Assembly (NCBI RefSeq): GCF_900117455.1
Contig: NZ_FPHO01000002.1
Location: 124,001 to 188,000 of the forward strand
DNA length: 64,000 bases
Reading direction: 5' to 3'
DNA from: Hyphomicrobium sp. CS1GBMeth3
GTDB taxonomy: Bacteria > Pseudomonadota > Alphaproteobacteria > Rhizobiales > Hyphomicrobiaceae
Part shown: piece after piece, positions 53,153 to 61,996 of the stretch
Position numbering within the stretch: position 1 is the first letter of the stretch
How the letters are laid out: every line of letters starts with the position of its first letter
Notes under the pieces: model-generated
What the model was told of the DNA's origin: nothing
Databases searched by the model: none
Seen by the model: the letters and a program-made list of their open reading frames with translations, nothing else
Translations under genes and position numbers: made by a program

Positions 53153-53620
53153 ATGGACCTTCCGCATTTCACCGACGAGCAACGCTGCAGCATCGAATTC
53201 ATCGGCGACAGCTATCAGCGGCTGACGGGCCACCCCCTCGTATCAGGCGAAGGCGATTTGATCGAAAGACTGTGGTCGGCGCCCCTCGCCATCGTGGCCC
53301 ATGGCACGCAATCCGATCCCATCTTCTTTTTCGGCAATCGCACCGCCTTGACGCTTTTCGAGATGGACTTCGCCGCCTTTACGCGCCTGCCCTCGCGCTT
53401 TTCTGCCGAGCCGCCGCTGCGTGAGGAGCGCACCCGCCTCCTCGAACGTGTGACGCGAGACGGGGTCATCAATGACTACGCTGGCGTGCGCATCTCCGCG
53501 ACGGGCAAGCGCTTTCGTATTTCGAATGCGTCCGTGTGGAGCCTGACTGACGCGACCGGTCAGCCGATCGGCCAAGCGGCAGCGTTTACCGACTGGGTCT
53601 ACGTTGCTCAATCTGGCTGA
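53153..53620 (+). CDS. MEKHLA-domain protein
   Basis: The product has 155 residues from ATG 53153, or up to 15 more if TTG 53108 is used. The domain has LPHFTDEQRCSIEFIGDSYQRLTGHPLV, FFFGNRTALTLFEMDFAAFTRLPSRFSAEPPLREERTRLLERV and AGVRISATGKRFRISNASVWSL. It is a PAS-like sensory fold. In related bacteria it occurs alone beside methyltransferases. It follows the DUF938 gene. Confidence 0.88.
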   Translation: MDLPHFTDEQRCSIEFIGDSYQRLTGHPLVSGEGDLIERLWSAPLAIVAHGTQSDPIFFFGNRTALTLFEMDFAAFTRLPSRFSAEPPLREERTRLLERVTRDGVINDYAGVRISATGKRFRISNASVWSLTDATGQPIGQAAAFTDWVYVAQSG

Positions 53621-53766
53621 AAATACCTCGGTGCGGTGGCTTCAGACTTTACAATGCGCACCGGGATCGACTTGTAGCTCGGTGTCCCGCCCCTGACATC
53701 GTAGCGCTCGAGGTCGACGAGCCTGTTCGCGGCTCGCAGCATTCTTCGTCCGAGAGGTCCTCTATC
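53608..53766 (-). pseudogene. Possible C-terminal remnant of a molybdopterin oxidoreductase
   Basis: Reading leftwards, 52 codons are open between a TAA (53767-53769) and a TGA (53608-53610). The translation around residues 13-40 reads ANRLVDLERYDVRGGTPSY then KSIPVRIVKS. This resembles the end of the molybdopterin-dinucleotide-binding domain of NapA/formate dehydrogenase-like enzymes (a pattern of ANxLVxxxxDxxSGxPxxKxxPVRI). No start or upstream part is present, so it would be a gene remnant. It overlaps the end of the MEKHLA gene by 13 bases. Confidence 0.38.
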
Positions 53767-54303
53767 TTACACATATCTGTACGGCACCCGGAATTCGCCA
53801 ATGAATTCCGAGGCGCTGGGAACGGCGTGGCACGGTCAGATGCAGGTCGGCAACAATTATTGCGCGGTTCTGTGATATAATTTAAATCTTAGGTTGTGCT
53901 CGCGGAATATTTCTGACTGAGTGGAACTCAGAGAATGGGTCGCAAACATAATTCGCGCATTCGCGGCGGCTCGTACATGAACTTCAGTTGGGCAGATCCT
54001 CGGCATGGCCATGACCAGTTCGCGTTTGATCCAGCCGAGAATGCACGCCCCTAGGCCCCACAATCGATTTCGAGTGACCGCCGTTTTTAAGGGCGGCGTT
54101 GATTGGCGCTGCCCTCATTTTCGAGACCGCTCAGGTCGCAAGCAATTTTTGACAACAGCCGGCCGACGGCATCGCTGACGGCCACCACGGTAGCAATGAG
54201 AGAAGGGACCGCCGCGAGCCCTCGCGCGCGAACGACAATTCATGCCCGATCTTCTGCTTACAGCGCACACCTTTCGACAGGGCGGCCAAGCTTGGAGCGC
54301 CCA
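53621..54303. other. Intergenic region, 683 bp, before the polysaccharide cluster
   Basis: Besides the molybdopterin-oxidoreductase-like remnant in its left part, it contains a perfect 8-bp palindrome CGGAATTC-N6-GAATTCCG (53789-53810) and an AT-rich stretch near 53865-53890 (GATATAATTTAAATC) that could be a promoter region. No intact gene is supported. Confidence 0.45.
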
Positions 54304-55776
54304 ATGAGAGTATTGCACGTTTTCAAAACCTATCTGCCCGATACATTCACCGGTATCGAACGGGTGATCTGGGAGATCGCGGAAGGTCTCGCGCCGGAGG
54401 GCGTCGAAACTCACGTACTCACGGTCAGCAAGGAAGCGAGCGCCAGCCCGCGTCCGATCGGACGGCATTTTGTCCGCCAGTCCCGATGCAGCCTGAACGT
54501 CGCTTCGACCCCGCTGTCGCTGTCGCTGTTCAAGGACTTCCGCGCTCTCGCTCCATCATTCGACGTCATCCACTATCACTTCCCCTGGCCGATGATGGAC
54601 TTGCTGCATTTGGGCAGCGGTGTACGTCGTCCGTCCGTTGTTACCTATCACTCCGACGTCGTGCGCCAGCACCGCCTGCTCGTGCCATACCTTCCCATTA
54701 TGCACCGCTTCCTTTCGAGCGCGGATTCCATCGTAGCGACGTCGCCGAATTACGTTCAAACAAGCCCAGTTCTGAAGTGCTACCTCGACAAAGTCGAAAC
54801 CATACCGATCGGGATGTCCGAGGTGTCTAATGCCGATCCGAGCCTGATCGACAAGTGGCGTCGCTCAGTCGGTGAAGGGTTCTTTTTGTTTGTCGGCGCG
54901 TTGCGCTACTACAAGGGACTGCCATTTCTCCTGGAGGCCGCGGAGCGCACCGGCCTTCCAGTCGTCATCGTCGGAAAGGGCGAATACGCGGACGAAATCA
55001 AGCGCCGAGCGCTGCCGAGCGTCACGCACCTCAGCGACGTTTCCGACGAAGACAAACTCGCTCTACTGTCCTTGTGCAAAGCGTTCGTGTTTCCGTCTCA
55101 TCGCCGCTCGGAAGCCTTCGGTGTTGCGTTGATTGAGGCGGCGCGCGCCGCTCGACCAATGATCTCCTGCGAGATCGGAACCGGGACGACTTTCGTGAAT
55201 CGTCACGGCGAAACGGGGCTTGTCATCCCACCGGCGGATCCCGATGCGCTCGGTCAAGCCATGCGCGCGATCGACGATCGGCCGGAGATGGCGATGCGCC
55301 TGGGACAGGCGGCCCGTGCTCGCTTTGAAAATCACTTCCGATCCGAGCAGATGTGTGCGCGGTACCTGCGGCTTTACCGGACGGTTGCCGAGAGCGCTGC
55401 GTCTACCCGCGTCCGCGCGCCTGCGCCCGAGCCGGGCGTGGCGCTCGGCGCATCGTCGAAAGGCTACAGCGTGCGCGAGATCAAGCATCGATCCTCGCTT
55501 TTCAACACGGATTGGATCGATCGCATTCATGAGCCGCATGGGCAGGGTGTGGATTCGGCGTTGGATCGCGGTGATCTGACGGACGCGTCCGGTCGGCGCA
55601 TCATTCAACTCGTTCAGCCTGACCAGATCCACAATCTCGCGGCGCAAAGCCATGTCGCTGTTTCAGTCGAAGGGTCGGAATATGCCGCTAATGCGAATGC
55701 AATGCGCTCCACCTCATTGAGGGCTTTGAGATCAAATCTGCAAAGCACGAGCCTCGGGGATCGCATAGTGCCTTGA
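54304..55776 (+). CDS. GT4-family glycosyltransferase with C-terminal extension
   Basis: The product has 490 residues from ATG 54304 (MRVLHVFKTYLPDTFTGIERV). The N-terminal donor-independent domain has HYHFPWPMMDLL and VVTYHSDVVRQHRLL; the C-terminal domain has FLFVGALRYYKGLPFLLEA and SHRRSEAFGVALIEAARAARPMI, where EAFG provides the Glu of the GT4 active site. It transfers a sugar to a polysaccharide or lipid acceptor in the cytoplasm. The last about 100 residues are an extra part without a known domain. It is followed by an ABC exporter permease, so it belongs to the surface-polysaccharide cluster. Confidence 0.92.
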   Translation: MRVLHVFKTYLPDTFTGIERVIWEIAEGLAPEGVETHVLTVSKEASASPRPIGRHFVRQSRCSLNVASTPLSLSLFKDFRALAPSFDVIHYHFPWPMMDLLHLGSGVRRPSVVTYHSDVVRQHRLLVPYLPIMHRFLSSADSIVATSPNYVQTSPVLKCYLDKVETIPIGMSEVSNADPSLIDKWRRSVGEGFFLFVGALRYYKGLPFLLEAAERTGLPVVIVGKGEYADEIKRRALPSVTHLSDVSDEDKLALLSLCKAFVFPSHRRSEAFGVALIEAARAARPMISCEIGTGTTFVNRHGETGLVIPPADPDALGQAMRAIDDRPEMAMRLGQAARARFENHFRSEQMCARYLRLYRTVAESAASTRVRAPAPEPGVALGASSKGYSVREIKHRSSLFNTDWIDRIHEPHGQGVDSALDRGDLTDASGRRIIQLVQPDQIHNLAAQSHVAVSVEGSEYAANANAMRSTSLRALRSNLQSTSLGDRIVP

Positions 55777-55811
55777 TAAGGCGTCAAACCAAGTGCCGCG
55801 AGGGGGTTCAA

Positions 55812-56630
55812 TTGAGTTCGAAACTCGGCGACGGAGGATTCAAGCTCGCTACCTGGGCGCGTATCACGTTGGAGCTTGTCCGCCGCGATATGGAGGTACG
55901 CTATGCGGGGTCGCGTGCAGGCGTGCTCTGGAGCGTCGGCGTCCCGTTGCTCAACGCTGCCGTGCTTAGCACTGTCTTCTCGTGGCTCATGGCTGGCCGT
56001 ATGGGGCTGCGTTATGACGGCGTTCCGTTTCCGGTGTTCTATTTCGCCGGCATCGCTCCGTGGACGCTATCTGCGGAATCCGTTGCGAGAAGTACGAACG
56101 TAATCGTCGAAAATGCATCAATCGTGAAACGCGTCCGTTTTCCTATGGAAACGTTCTGTATGCAGGTCGTCGGTTCCGCCTTTATCTCTTATGGCGTGAT
56201 GATTTTTACCGCGATGCTCTTAATGCTGCTCTATGGGCTTCCACTGACTCCGCGTTTGATTTGGCTCCTGCCGCTGCTGGCGATTACGGCTTGCCTTGTG
56301 TTGGGCACCTGCTTTGTGTTGAGCGCGCTCGCAGTTTATTTCCGGGATATTGCGCAGATCATACCTGTGGTTTTGAATCTCGCTTTCTTTCTCACGCCCA
56401 TCCTCTATCCGCCCAGCCTTGTCGAGCATGCACCTGCGTGGGCGCGCGTGATTATTCTCGACCTGAATCCGATGCACTATCTCGTGGAGGCGCATCGCTA
56501 TTGCATCATAGGTGCCGCAGACATTGAGCCCCGAGGGGTTTTCTATGTTGGAGCAGTGAGCATTCTGGTCTGTATCGGGGGGCTTCTGCTTTTCAGAAAA
56601 CTCAAATCCGGTTTCGCAGATGTTTTGTGA
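55812..56630 (+). CDS. wzm: Polysaccharide ABC exporter permease (Wzm-like)
   Basis: The product has 272 residues from TTG 55812 behind GAGGGGG. Six membrane helices with the ABC-2 exporter pattern LELVRRDMEVRYAGSRAGVLWSVGVPLLNA near the N-terminus. ALAVYFRDIAQIIPVVLNLAFFLTPILYPPS and NPMHYLVEAHRYCIIG are diagnostic of O-antigen/capsule exporters. It forms a transporter with the ATPase encoded at 60094 (Wzt). Its TGA overlaps the ATG of the next gene, so the genes are coupled. Confidence 0.93.
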   Translation: MSSKLGDGGFKLATWARITLELVRRDMEVRYAGSRAGVLWSVGVPLLNAAVLSTVFSWLMAGRMGLRYDGVPFPVFYFAGIAPWTLSAESVARSTNVIVENASIVKRVRFPMETFCMQVVGSAFISYGVMIFTAMLLMLLYGLPLTPRLIWLLPLLAITACLVLGTCFVLSALAVYFRDIAQIIPVVLNLAFFLTPILYPPSLVEHAPAWARVIILDLNPMHYLVEAHRYCIIGAADIEPRGVFYVGAVSILVCIGGLLLFRKLKSGFADVL

Positions 56631-57583
56631 TGGGGCGCGGGATTGTGATCAGCACTAAAGACATAAAAGGACACCTCCGCGCGGTCTATGGCGGGCTCCT
56701 CAGAATTCCTGTCGTTGGTCCGTCGCTCCGGGTTCCGGTGCGAAAGTGGCGAGAGAGGCAGGAAAGACGATGGAACGCTCCGGACGAGGTGCTGAGCCTG
56801 CTCGTTGCAGGACTGGAAGGCTTGCGCTCCGAGATGGGCATGACGCGCATGTTTGCGGCCGAGCGTCACGAGTTGCTCTCCGCATCGGTATCGGCCTTGG
56901 AAGGCAAGTTGGCCGAAACCCGCCAACGACTTGACGGAGTGACCAATCGCGTCGAGTTCGCACGCGCAGAGCTCATGTTCGAGATGCGCGCCAATATGAG
57001 CGGCGCGTCTCCGGTAATTCCCGGCCAAGCCCAGGCCGCCGCTCCGCTGCAGAGCAAGCTTATTGCCAAGGACAAGCTTGCTCAGATGGAGCGGGAGGGG
57101 CAAATCCGGCTGAACATGGGATGCGGCCACGTTCCGCTCGACGGCTACATCAACAGCGACATGCGCGCGTTGCCCGGAGTCGATCTTATAGCGGACGTCT
57201 CGGCTCTGCCGTTCGAGAGCGGAACCCTCTGCGAAATCCATTCCGCACATCTGCTCGAACACTTCCCCGTCGAGTATCTCCAGAGGGTGCTGATGCCCCA
57301 TTGGCGCTCGCTGCTGAAGCCGGGCGGGATTTTCCAGGCAATTGTGCCCGACGCAGAGGCAATGATTTCTGACTTTCACAGCCAACAGCTATCATTTGAC
57401 GACCTGCGGGAGGTCACCTTTGGCCTGCAGGAATACGACGGCGATTTTCATTTCAATATGTTTTCACGAGCGTCGCTCAAGCAGATCTTGAACGAGAGCG
57501 GCTTCGATCAAGTCGAATATAAATTTACCGGCCGGAAAAACGGAAAGTGCAGGGATATGCAAGTCTCTGCAGTACGAGTTTGA
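56630..57583 (+). CDS. SAM-dependent methyltransferase of the polysaccharide cluster
   Basis: The product has 317 residues from ATG 56630, overlapping the wzm stop (TGATG). The N-terminal about 140 residues have a coiled-coil region (LEGKLAETRQRLDGVTNRVEFARAEL). The methyltransferase part starts at GQIRLNMGCGHVPLDGYINSDM, and LPFESGTLCEIHSAHLLEHFP and WRSLLKPGGIFQAIVPDAEAM follow. It probably methylates a sugar or a chain end, as in the capping step that stops O-antigen growth. The next gene follows after one base. Confidence 0.88.
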   Translation: MGRGIVISTKDIKGHLRAVYGGLLRIPVVGPSLRVPVRKWRERQERRWNAPDEVLSLLVAGLEGLRSEMGMTRMFAAERHELLSASVSALEGKLAETRQRLDGVTNRVEFARAELMFEMRANMSGASPVIPGQAQAAAPLQSKLIAKDKLAQMEREGQIRLNMGCGHVPLDGYINSDMRALPGVDLIADVSALPFESGTLCEIHSAHLLEHFPVEYLQRVLMPHWRSLLKPGGIFQAIVPDAEAMISDFHSQQLSFDDLREVTFGLQEYDGDFHFNMFSRASLKQILNESGFDQVEYKFTGRKNGKCRDMQVSAVRV

Positions 57584-57584
57584 T

Positions 57585-59840
57585 ATGGTTCCGAATGTTT
57601 CAATCATCATCAATACCTACAACCGCGCCAAATCTCTGGCGCGGACGTTGGAGTCCCTCTCCTGGTTGCGATATGAAAAGTTCGAGGTCGTTGTCGTCAA
57701 CGGCCCGTCCAGCGACGATACCGCCGCGGTCCTCGACACGTATGCCGATCGCATCAAGATCGGCTCCTGTCCCGAAGCCAACCTCTCGATGTCGCGGAAC
57801 GTCGGGCTGGCGATGGCCTCGGGCGAGATCGTCGCCTATCTCGATGACGACGCGATCCCCGAACCTGACTGGCTCAACGCGCTGAGCGCGTTTTATGCCG
57901 ACCCTCGTGTGGGCTGCGTGGCCGGCTATATCCGCGACCATACGGGCTACAGTTTCCAGTGCAAGGTCACTGTCTGCGACCGCTTTGGGGATGCCGAAGG
58001 CTACGACAACGTCGAGGCCGCGCTCGCCAGCGGGGCTGTCATGCACGGTCCAGGGAGTGCGCGATATCTCAGCCCGACGGGTGCCAACAGCAGTTTCCGA
58101 CGACGCGCTCTCGTTGGGATCGGGGGCTTCGATGAGGTCTTCGCGTACTTCCTCGACGAGACGGATGTTGCACTTCGACTGATCGATGCCGGATGGAAGG
58201 TCGCCTATCAGCCGGCGGCAGAAGTGCATCATAAATTCGCTAGCAGTCACTTGCGCGATGCCAATCGCATTCCAACAAGCATCCATGTTCCCGCGCGGAG
58301 CAAGGCCTATTTCGTCATCCGGCATGCTGCAAATGCCTTTGGGCTCGGGAAGGCCGTCGACTACCTCGCTGATTACAGAATTGCCCGCCGGCAGGACAAG
58401 CGATGGCTGGCGAACAATGGACTGATCGACGCTGATCAGCATGCCAAGCTCGTGCGCGAGATTGCCAGCGGGACGGAAAGCGGAGTCGCCGAAGCGTTCA
58501 TGTGGCCCAACGGCCGTTTGGCCGAGCCCGGCTGCGAAGAGGAACGAACGTTCAAGCCCTTCCCGATCCTGCTCCCAAAGGACGAGCGGCTCCGCATCTG
58601 TTTCATCAGCCAGGATTATCCGCCCGGTCCCGTGGGTGGCATCGCCGTGTGGACGCACACGCTTGCGACCGCTCTCGCCGCTCTCGGTCACGAGGTCAGC
58701 GTGGTCGCCCGCACGAAGGAGCATCCGCGCGTCGATCTCGAGCACGGTGTGTGGGTTCACCGCATTCCCCAGAGGCATCACCCCGAACGCACCCTTCCAG
58801 GATTGCCGGACCTTCCACCGTTGATCGCCGACTGGTGCTTCTCCGCTTTCGACGAGGTGCAGAGGATACGTGCCAGACGCAGTCTCGACATCGTGTCCGC
58901 TCCCATCTGGGATGTGGAGGGAGCCGCGTGCCTCGCTGACGGGACCCTTACAACGGTCACTAGCCTGCATTCGACATATCAGCTGGTGCTGCCCTCCAAG
59001 AAGATGTGGCTGAACGACGAGAATTATCGCCGGCTGCACGTGAACAAGCTGATCGCCGCCGAGGTATGGATGCTCGAGAGGTCGTCGCTCATTCTCGGCA
59101 ACAGCCATGCCATCGTGCGCGACATCGAGCAGGCCTACGGGCTAACCGTTGACCCCGAGCGATTGCGGATCGTGCCTCATGGTCTGGTGCCGGAAAAGCC
59201 GGCTGTGGCTCCGGTGAAGTCAGGCTCGCGGATTCTCTACGTCGGGCGGTTCGAGACGCGCAAGGGCGTGGACGTTCTCGCCAAGGCGATCCCTCTGGTC
59301 ATGGCGACCCACCCCGAGGCGCACTTCGTGCTGGTGGGCGATCCTAACGTCGATGAGGACGGGCGTGGACCTACCTACCTCGGCCTCGTGCGCCATGTCG
59401 TCGATCGGTATCCCGGCAGGGTCGAGATGCTGGGGGCCGTGTCGCGAGAAACGCTGATCGAAGAGTACGCGCGCGCCGACATCTTCGTGGCGCCGAGCCG
59501 CTATGAATCTTTTGGGCTGATCTTCCTCGAGGCGATGATGCACGGTGTCGCCTGCGTCGGGACGAACGTCGGAGGCATTCCGGAGGTGGTTGAGCATGAG
59601 GTCACGGGCCTGCTTGTCCCATCCGAAGATCCGGCTGCTCTTGCCGCCGCGTTATCGCGGCTGATTGCCGATCCGACGCTTCGCGGCCGGCTCGGTGACG
59701 CGGGCTATGCTGCGGTCACGTCGATGTTCACGGCCAAGCAGATGGCTGAAGCGGTGGAAGACGCTTTCGAAAGCGCATTGGAGGGATGCGCGCCTCAGTA
59801 CAGTCAAAGGCTTCTGGCGACGGCCGGAGGCCGACGGTGA
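57585..59840 (+). CDS. Two-domain glycosyltransferase (GT2 plus GT4)
   Basis: The product has 751 residues from ATG 57585, one base after the methyltransferase stop. The first domain (residues 1-300) is a GT2 enzyme: VSIIINTYNRAKSLARTLESL, ASGEIVAYLDDDAIPEPDW with DDD, then FDEVFAYFLDETDVALRLI. The second (about 350-735) is a GT4 enzyme: RICFISQDYPPGPVGGIAVWTHTL, ILYVGRFETRKGVDVLAKAI and APSRYESFGLIFLEAMMHGVACVGT. Two active sites on one chain suggest that two successive sugars, or a repeat, are added without release. It belongs to the surface-polysaccharide cluster. Confidence 0.93.
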   Translation: MVPNVSIIINTYNRAKSLARTLESLSWLRYEKFEVVVVNGPSSDDTAAVLDTYADRIKIGSCPEANLSMSRNVGLAMASGEIVAYLDDDAIPEPDWLNALSAFYADPRVGCVAGYIRDHTGYSFQCKVTVCDRFGDAEGYDNVEAALASGAVMHGPGSARYLSPTGANSSFRRRALVGIGGFDEVFAYFLDETDVALRLIDAGWKVAYQPAAEVHHKFASSHLRDANRIPTSIHVPARSKAYFVIRHAANAFGLGKAVDYLADYRIARRQDKRWLANNGLIDADQHAKLVREIASGTESGVAEAFMWPNGRLAEPGCEEERTFKPFPILLPKDERLRICFISQDYPPGPVGGIAVWTHTLATALAALGHEVSVVARTKEHPRVDLEHGVWVHRIPQRHHPERTLPGLPDLPPLIADWCFSAFDEVQRIRARRSLDIVSAPIWDVEGAACLADGTLTTVTSLHSTYQLVLPSKKMWLNDENYRRLHVNKLIAAEVWMLERSSLILGNSHAIVRDIEQAYGLTVDPERLRIVPHGLVPEKPAVAPVKSGSRILYVGRFETRKGVDVLAKAIPLVMATHPEAHFVLVGDPNVDEDGRGPTYLGLVRHVVDRYPGRVEMLGAVSRETLIEEYARADIFVAPSRYESFGLIFLEAMMHGVACVGTNVGGIPEVVEHEVTGLLVPSEDPAALAAALSRLIADPTLRGRLGDAGYAAVTSMFTAKQMAEAVEDAFESALEGCAPQYSQRLLATAGGRR

Positions 59841-60091
59841 TGCTCTTGGATATTCAACGCGGAATTCGCCGTTTCAGGACCTTGTTGAGCGCGGACGCCC
59901 GCCCGCATGCCGCGCCGGCAGATTCAGCCAACGATTGGCAACGAGTTGCCTCGCTCAAGGCGCTGCAATCGCGTGGCGAGGCGCCGGTTTGGAAGAGCCG
60001 CGGCGCCCAGCCCGATTGGGACGGCGAGGCGGACGTGGAATGGAACCTCCTCGCGTTTCCCGGCCGCGGCGCTGCTAGCGATGGAGCCTGA
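59840..60091 (+). CDS. 83-residue protein coupled between the GT2-GT4 gene and wzt
   Basis: Starts MLLDIQRGIRRFRTLLSAD at ATG 59840, whose A is the last base of the upstream TGA, and ends three bases before the GTG of wzt. The chain is hydrophilic, with an Arg-rich start and a DWDGEADVEWNLLAFPG segment near the end. No membrane helix, signal or known domain is visible. The tight coupling argues that it is translated and acts with the exporter or the glycosyltransferase, possibly as an adaptor. Confidence 0.7.
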   Translation: MLLDIQRGIRRFRTLLSADARPHAAPADSANDWQRVASLKALQSRGEAPVWKSRGAQPDWDGEADVEWNLLAFPGRGAASDGA

Positions 60092-60093
60092 TC

Positions 60094-61491
60094 GTGGACG
60101 CGCAGGTACGCCCGGCCAGCATTGAGCTCGTTGGTATTACGAAGGAGTACCGGCTTTACCATCGGTCTGTCGACCGATTGGTCGAGCTGTTTGCTCCCAA
60201 TGGCCGCGTTCGACACGACACGATCCGTGCGCTCAGCGACGTAACGTTGTCTGTGGGCGCCGGAGAACGTGTCGGCATTCTGGGCGCTAATGGCAGCGGC
60301 AAGAGCACGTTGCTGAAGGTGATCAGCCAAGTCCTGACACCCACAGCGGGCGAGGTCCGGGTTGCGGGGCGCGTCTCGGCGTTGTTGGAGCTCGGCATCG
60401 GTTTCGCCGGTGAGCTCACCGGCCGCGAAAACATCATCCAGTACGGTATCCTGCAAGGCCTTACGCGCGATGACATCGCCTCGCGCTGCGAGGAGATCAT
60501 AGGCTTCTCGGAGATCGCGGAGTACATCGACCAGCCGATCAGGACGTATTCGAGCGGCATGGTGCTGCGGCTCGCGTTCGCCTGCGCGGTTTTCACGGAC
60601 CCGGACGTGCTGATCATCGACGAGGCGCTCTCGGTCGGAGACAGCTATTTCCAAGCCAAATGCCTGCATAAGATCCGCAGCATGCTGGATCGCGGAATCA
60701 CATTTCTCTATGTCTCGCACAGCGCCGACAGCGTGCGGAGCCTCTGCACGCGCGGTGTGTTGATGGAGAGGGGGCGGGTCGTCCTCGACGGCGCATCCAT
60801 CGATGTCGCGCGCGAATACGAGCGGCGCGCCTTCATTCGGGCAAGCCGCTATCAGGGCGCGTCCGCTCCGGACGGCGAAGCGCTAACGGAAACGAAACCG
60901 GGGGAAGCGAGTGCCGGCCACCTGCTGGATGTGGTGAGCGACGACGCGACCCCATCGGAGCGAGAGTTCGCTCGTCGCGTCGCAGCCATGCGCAGCGGCA
61001 ACGGGACCGTACGGATCACCAACATCGAGGTGCTCGATGCGGAGGGTGGGCAGACGGACGTGGTGGCGCACGGAGAGCCGCTGACCGTTCGGGTCAGCTA
61101 TCGCGTCATGTCTGTGCCTGCGGCGCACACGTCTATCGGTGTGGGAATTTGCGACAGGCTCGGAAATCAACTCGTGCATATGAACACCCTGGATAAGGGC
61201 ATCGATCTTGCCGGCACAACGCCAGGCGTCCGTGGCAGTGTCGTCTTTCAACTTGTCAATTTGTTTTGCCCCGGAGACTTCGCGGTCATTGTCGGATGCA
61301 GCACGGTTAGCCGTCACCCGGTCAATCCGAGTATCTGGCTTGTCGACGAGCTTCACGATTATTGCGTCGGGGGTGCGGCTTTCACGGTTCCGGCATCGTC
61401 GGCTCAAGCATCGCTTTGGGGAGCGGTGGCACTGCCTTACGAGGTGGAGTTCGGAGCTGTATTGCCGAACGAAGTTAAATTCGCTGAATAA
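60094..61491 (+). CDS. wzt: Polysaccharide ABC exporter ATPase with C-terminal carbohydrate-binding-type domain (Wzt-like)
   Basis: The product has 465 residues from GTG 60094. Walker A is GILGANGSGKSTLLKVI, the family motif is ELGIGFAGELTGRENI, signature RTYSSGMVLRLAFACAVF and Walker B is VLIIDEALSVGDSYFQ. Residues 300-450 form an extra beta-rich domain (VSYRVMSVPAAHTSIGVGICDRLGNQ, GCSTVSRHPVNP) like the glycan-binding tail of Wzt, which reads a chain-end modification. Together with the methyltransferase this suggests length control by chain-end capping. The partner permease is encoded at 55812. Confidence 0.94.
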   Translation: MDAQVRPASIELVGITKEYRLYHRSVDRLVELFAPNGRVRHDTIRALSDVTLSVGAGERVGILGANGSGKSTLLKVISQVLTPTAGEVRVAGRVSALLELGIGFAGELTGRENIIQYGILQGLTRDDIASRCEEIIGFSEIAEYIDQPIRTYSSGMVLRLAFACAVFTDPDVLIIDEALSVGDSYFQAKCLHKIRSMLDRGITFLYVSHSADSVRSLCTRGVLMERGRVVLDGASIDVAREYERRAFIRASRYQGASAPDGEALTETKPGEASAGHLLDVVSDDATPSEREFARRVAAMRSGNGTVRITNIEVLDAEGGQTDVVAHGEPLTVRVSYRVMSVPAAHTSIGVGICDRLGNQLVHMNTLDKGIDLAGTTPGVRGSVVFQLVNLFCPGDFAVIVGCSTVSRHPVNPSIWLVDELHDYCVGGAAFTVPASSAQASLWGAVALPYEVEFGAVLPNEVKFAE

Positions 61492-61599
61492 ACGCGGCAA
61501 TGGCGCCCAAATAATTCTGATCTCCGAATGAATCTTGGGCCGCAATGAAGTCGCGTATTTGAGCGCCGGTCCTGCGTAAAATATAAAGGTTTTAAATCG

Positions 61600-61971
61600 A
61601 TGATGAGATTTCCCATTGATCATTATTTGACCTCGCCTCGGCATGCTCTTTTCCCCAGGCTTGCTGCGCGTCTTCAAAGCAACGCCATGCTTCCCGATTG
61701 CGGGAGGTTGGTTGATTTCCAGCGAACAGTTGGTGATGGAGTTTATCTCGGCGATCATCGCGTGCTGACGTCTTCTGTGCACGACGTGCGTCTTATTCTG
61801 GATGCTCGTGATATTATACTAACTTCAATAATTCTGTTGAATGGTGAATGGGAACCGGAAACATCGCGAGTGTTATTCTATCTTCTGCGGCCAGGTATGA
61901 ACTTTGTCGATGGGCGGGTTCGGCCGGGTGGGAAAATAGGCAGATCCCGTCGCGTTCGAATTTCTTTCTGA
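61600..61971 (+). pseudogene. Truncated FkbM-family methyltransferase
   Basis: A frame of 123 codons starting MMRFPIDHYLTSP. It matches the N-terminal part of FkbM proteins up to LNGEWEPETSRVLFYLLRPGMNFVD. Intact relatives continue with the SAM-binding glycine motif (V-G-A-N-x-G), but here the sequence turns into an unrelated Arg/Gly-rich tail and stops. The catalytic domain is absent, so it is broken. The stretch is AT-richer than the neighbouring genes. It may be a scar of a rearrangement inside the polysaccharide cluster. Confidence 0.7.
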
Positions 61972-61996
61972 AGTCCAACGTTAGGGGGAATAAGGC

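Noticed and set aside
53789..53810. Palindrome CGGAATTC-N6-GAATTCCG
   Set aside because: Perfect but with no gene context to tie it to a known operator or terminator.
57600..59108. Leftward open frame of about 502 codons
   Set aside because: Antisense to the two-domain glycosyltransferase; no motif supports it.
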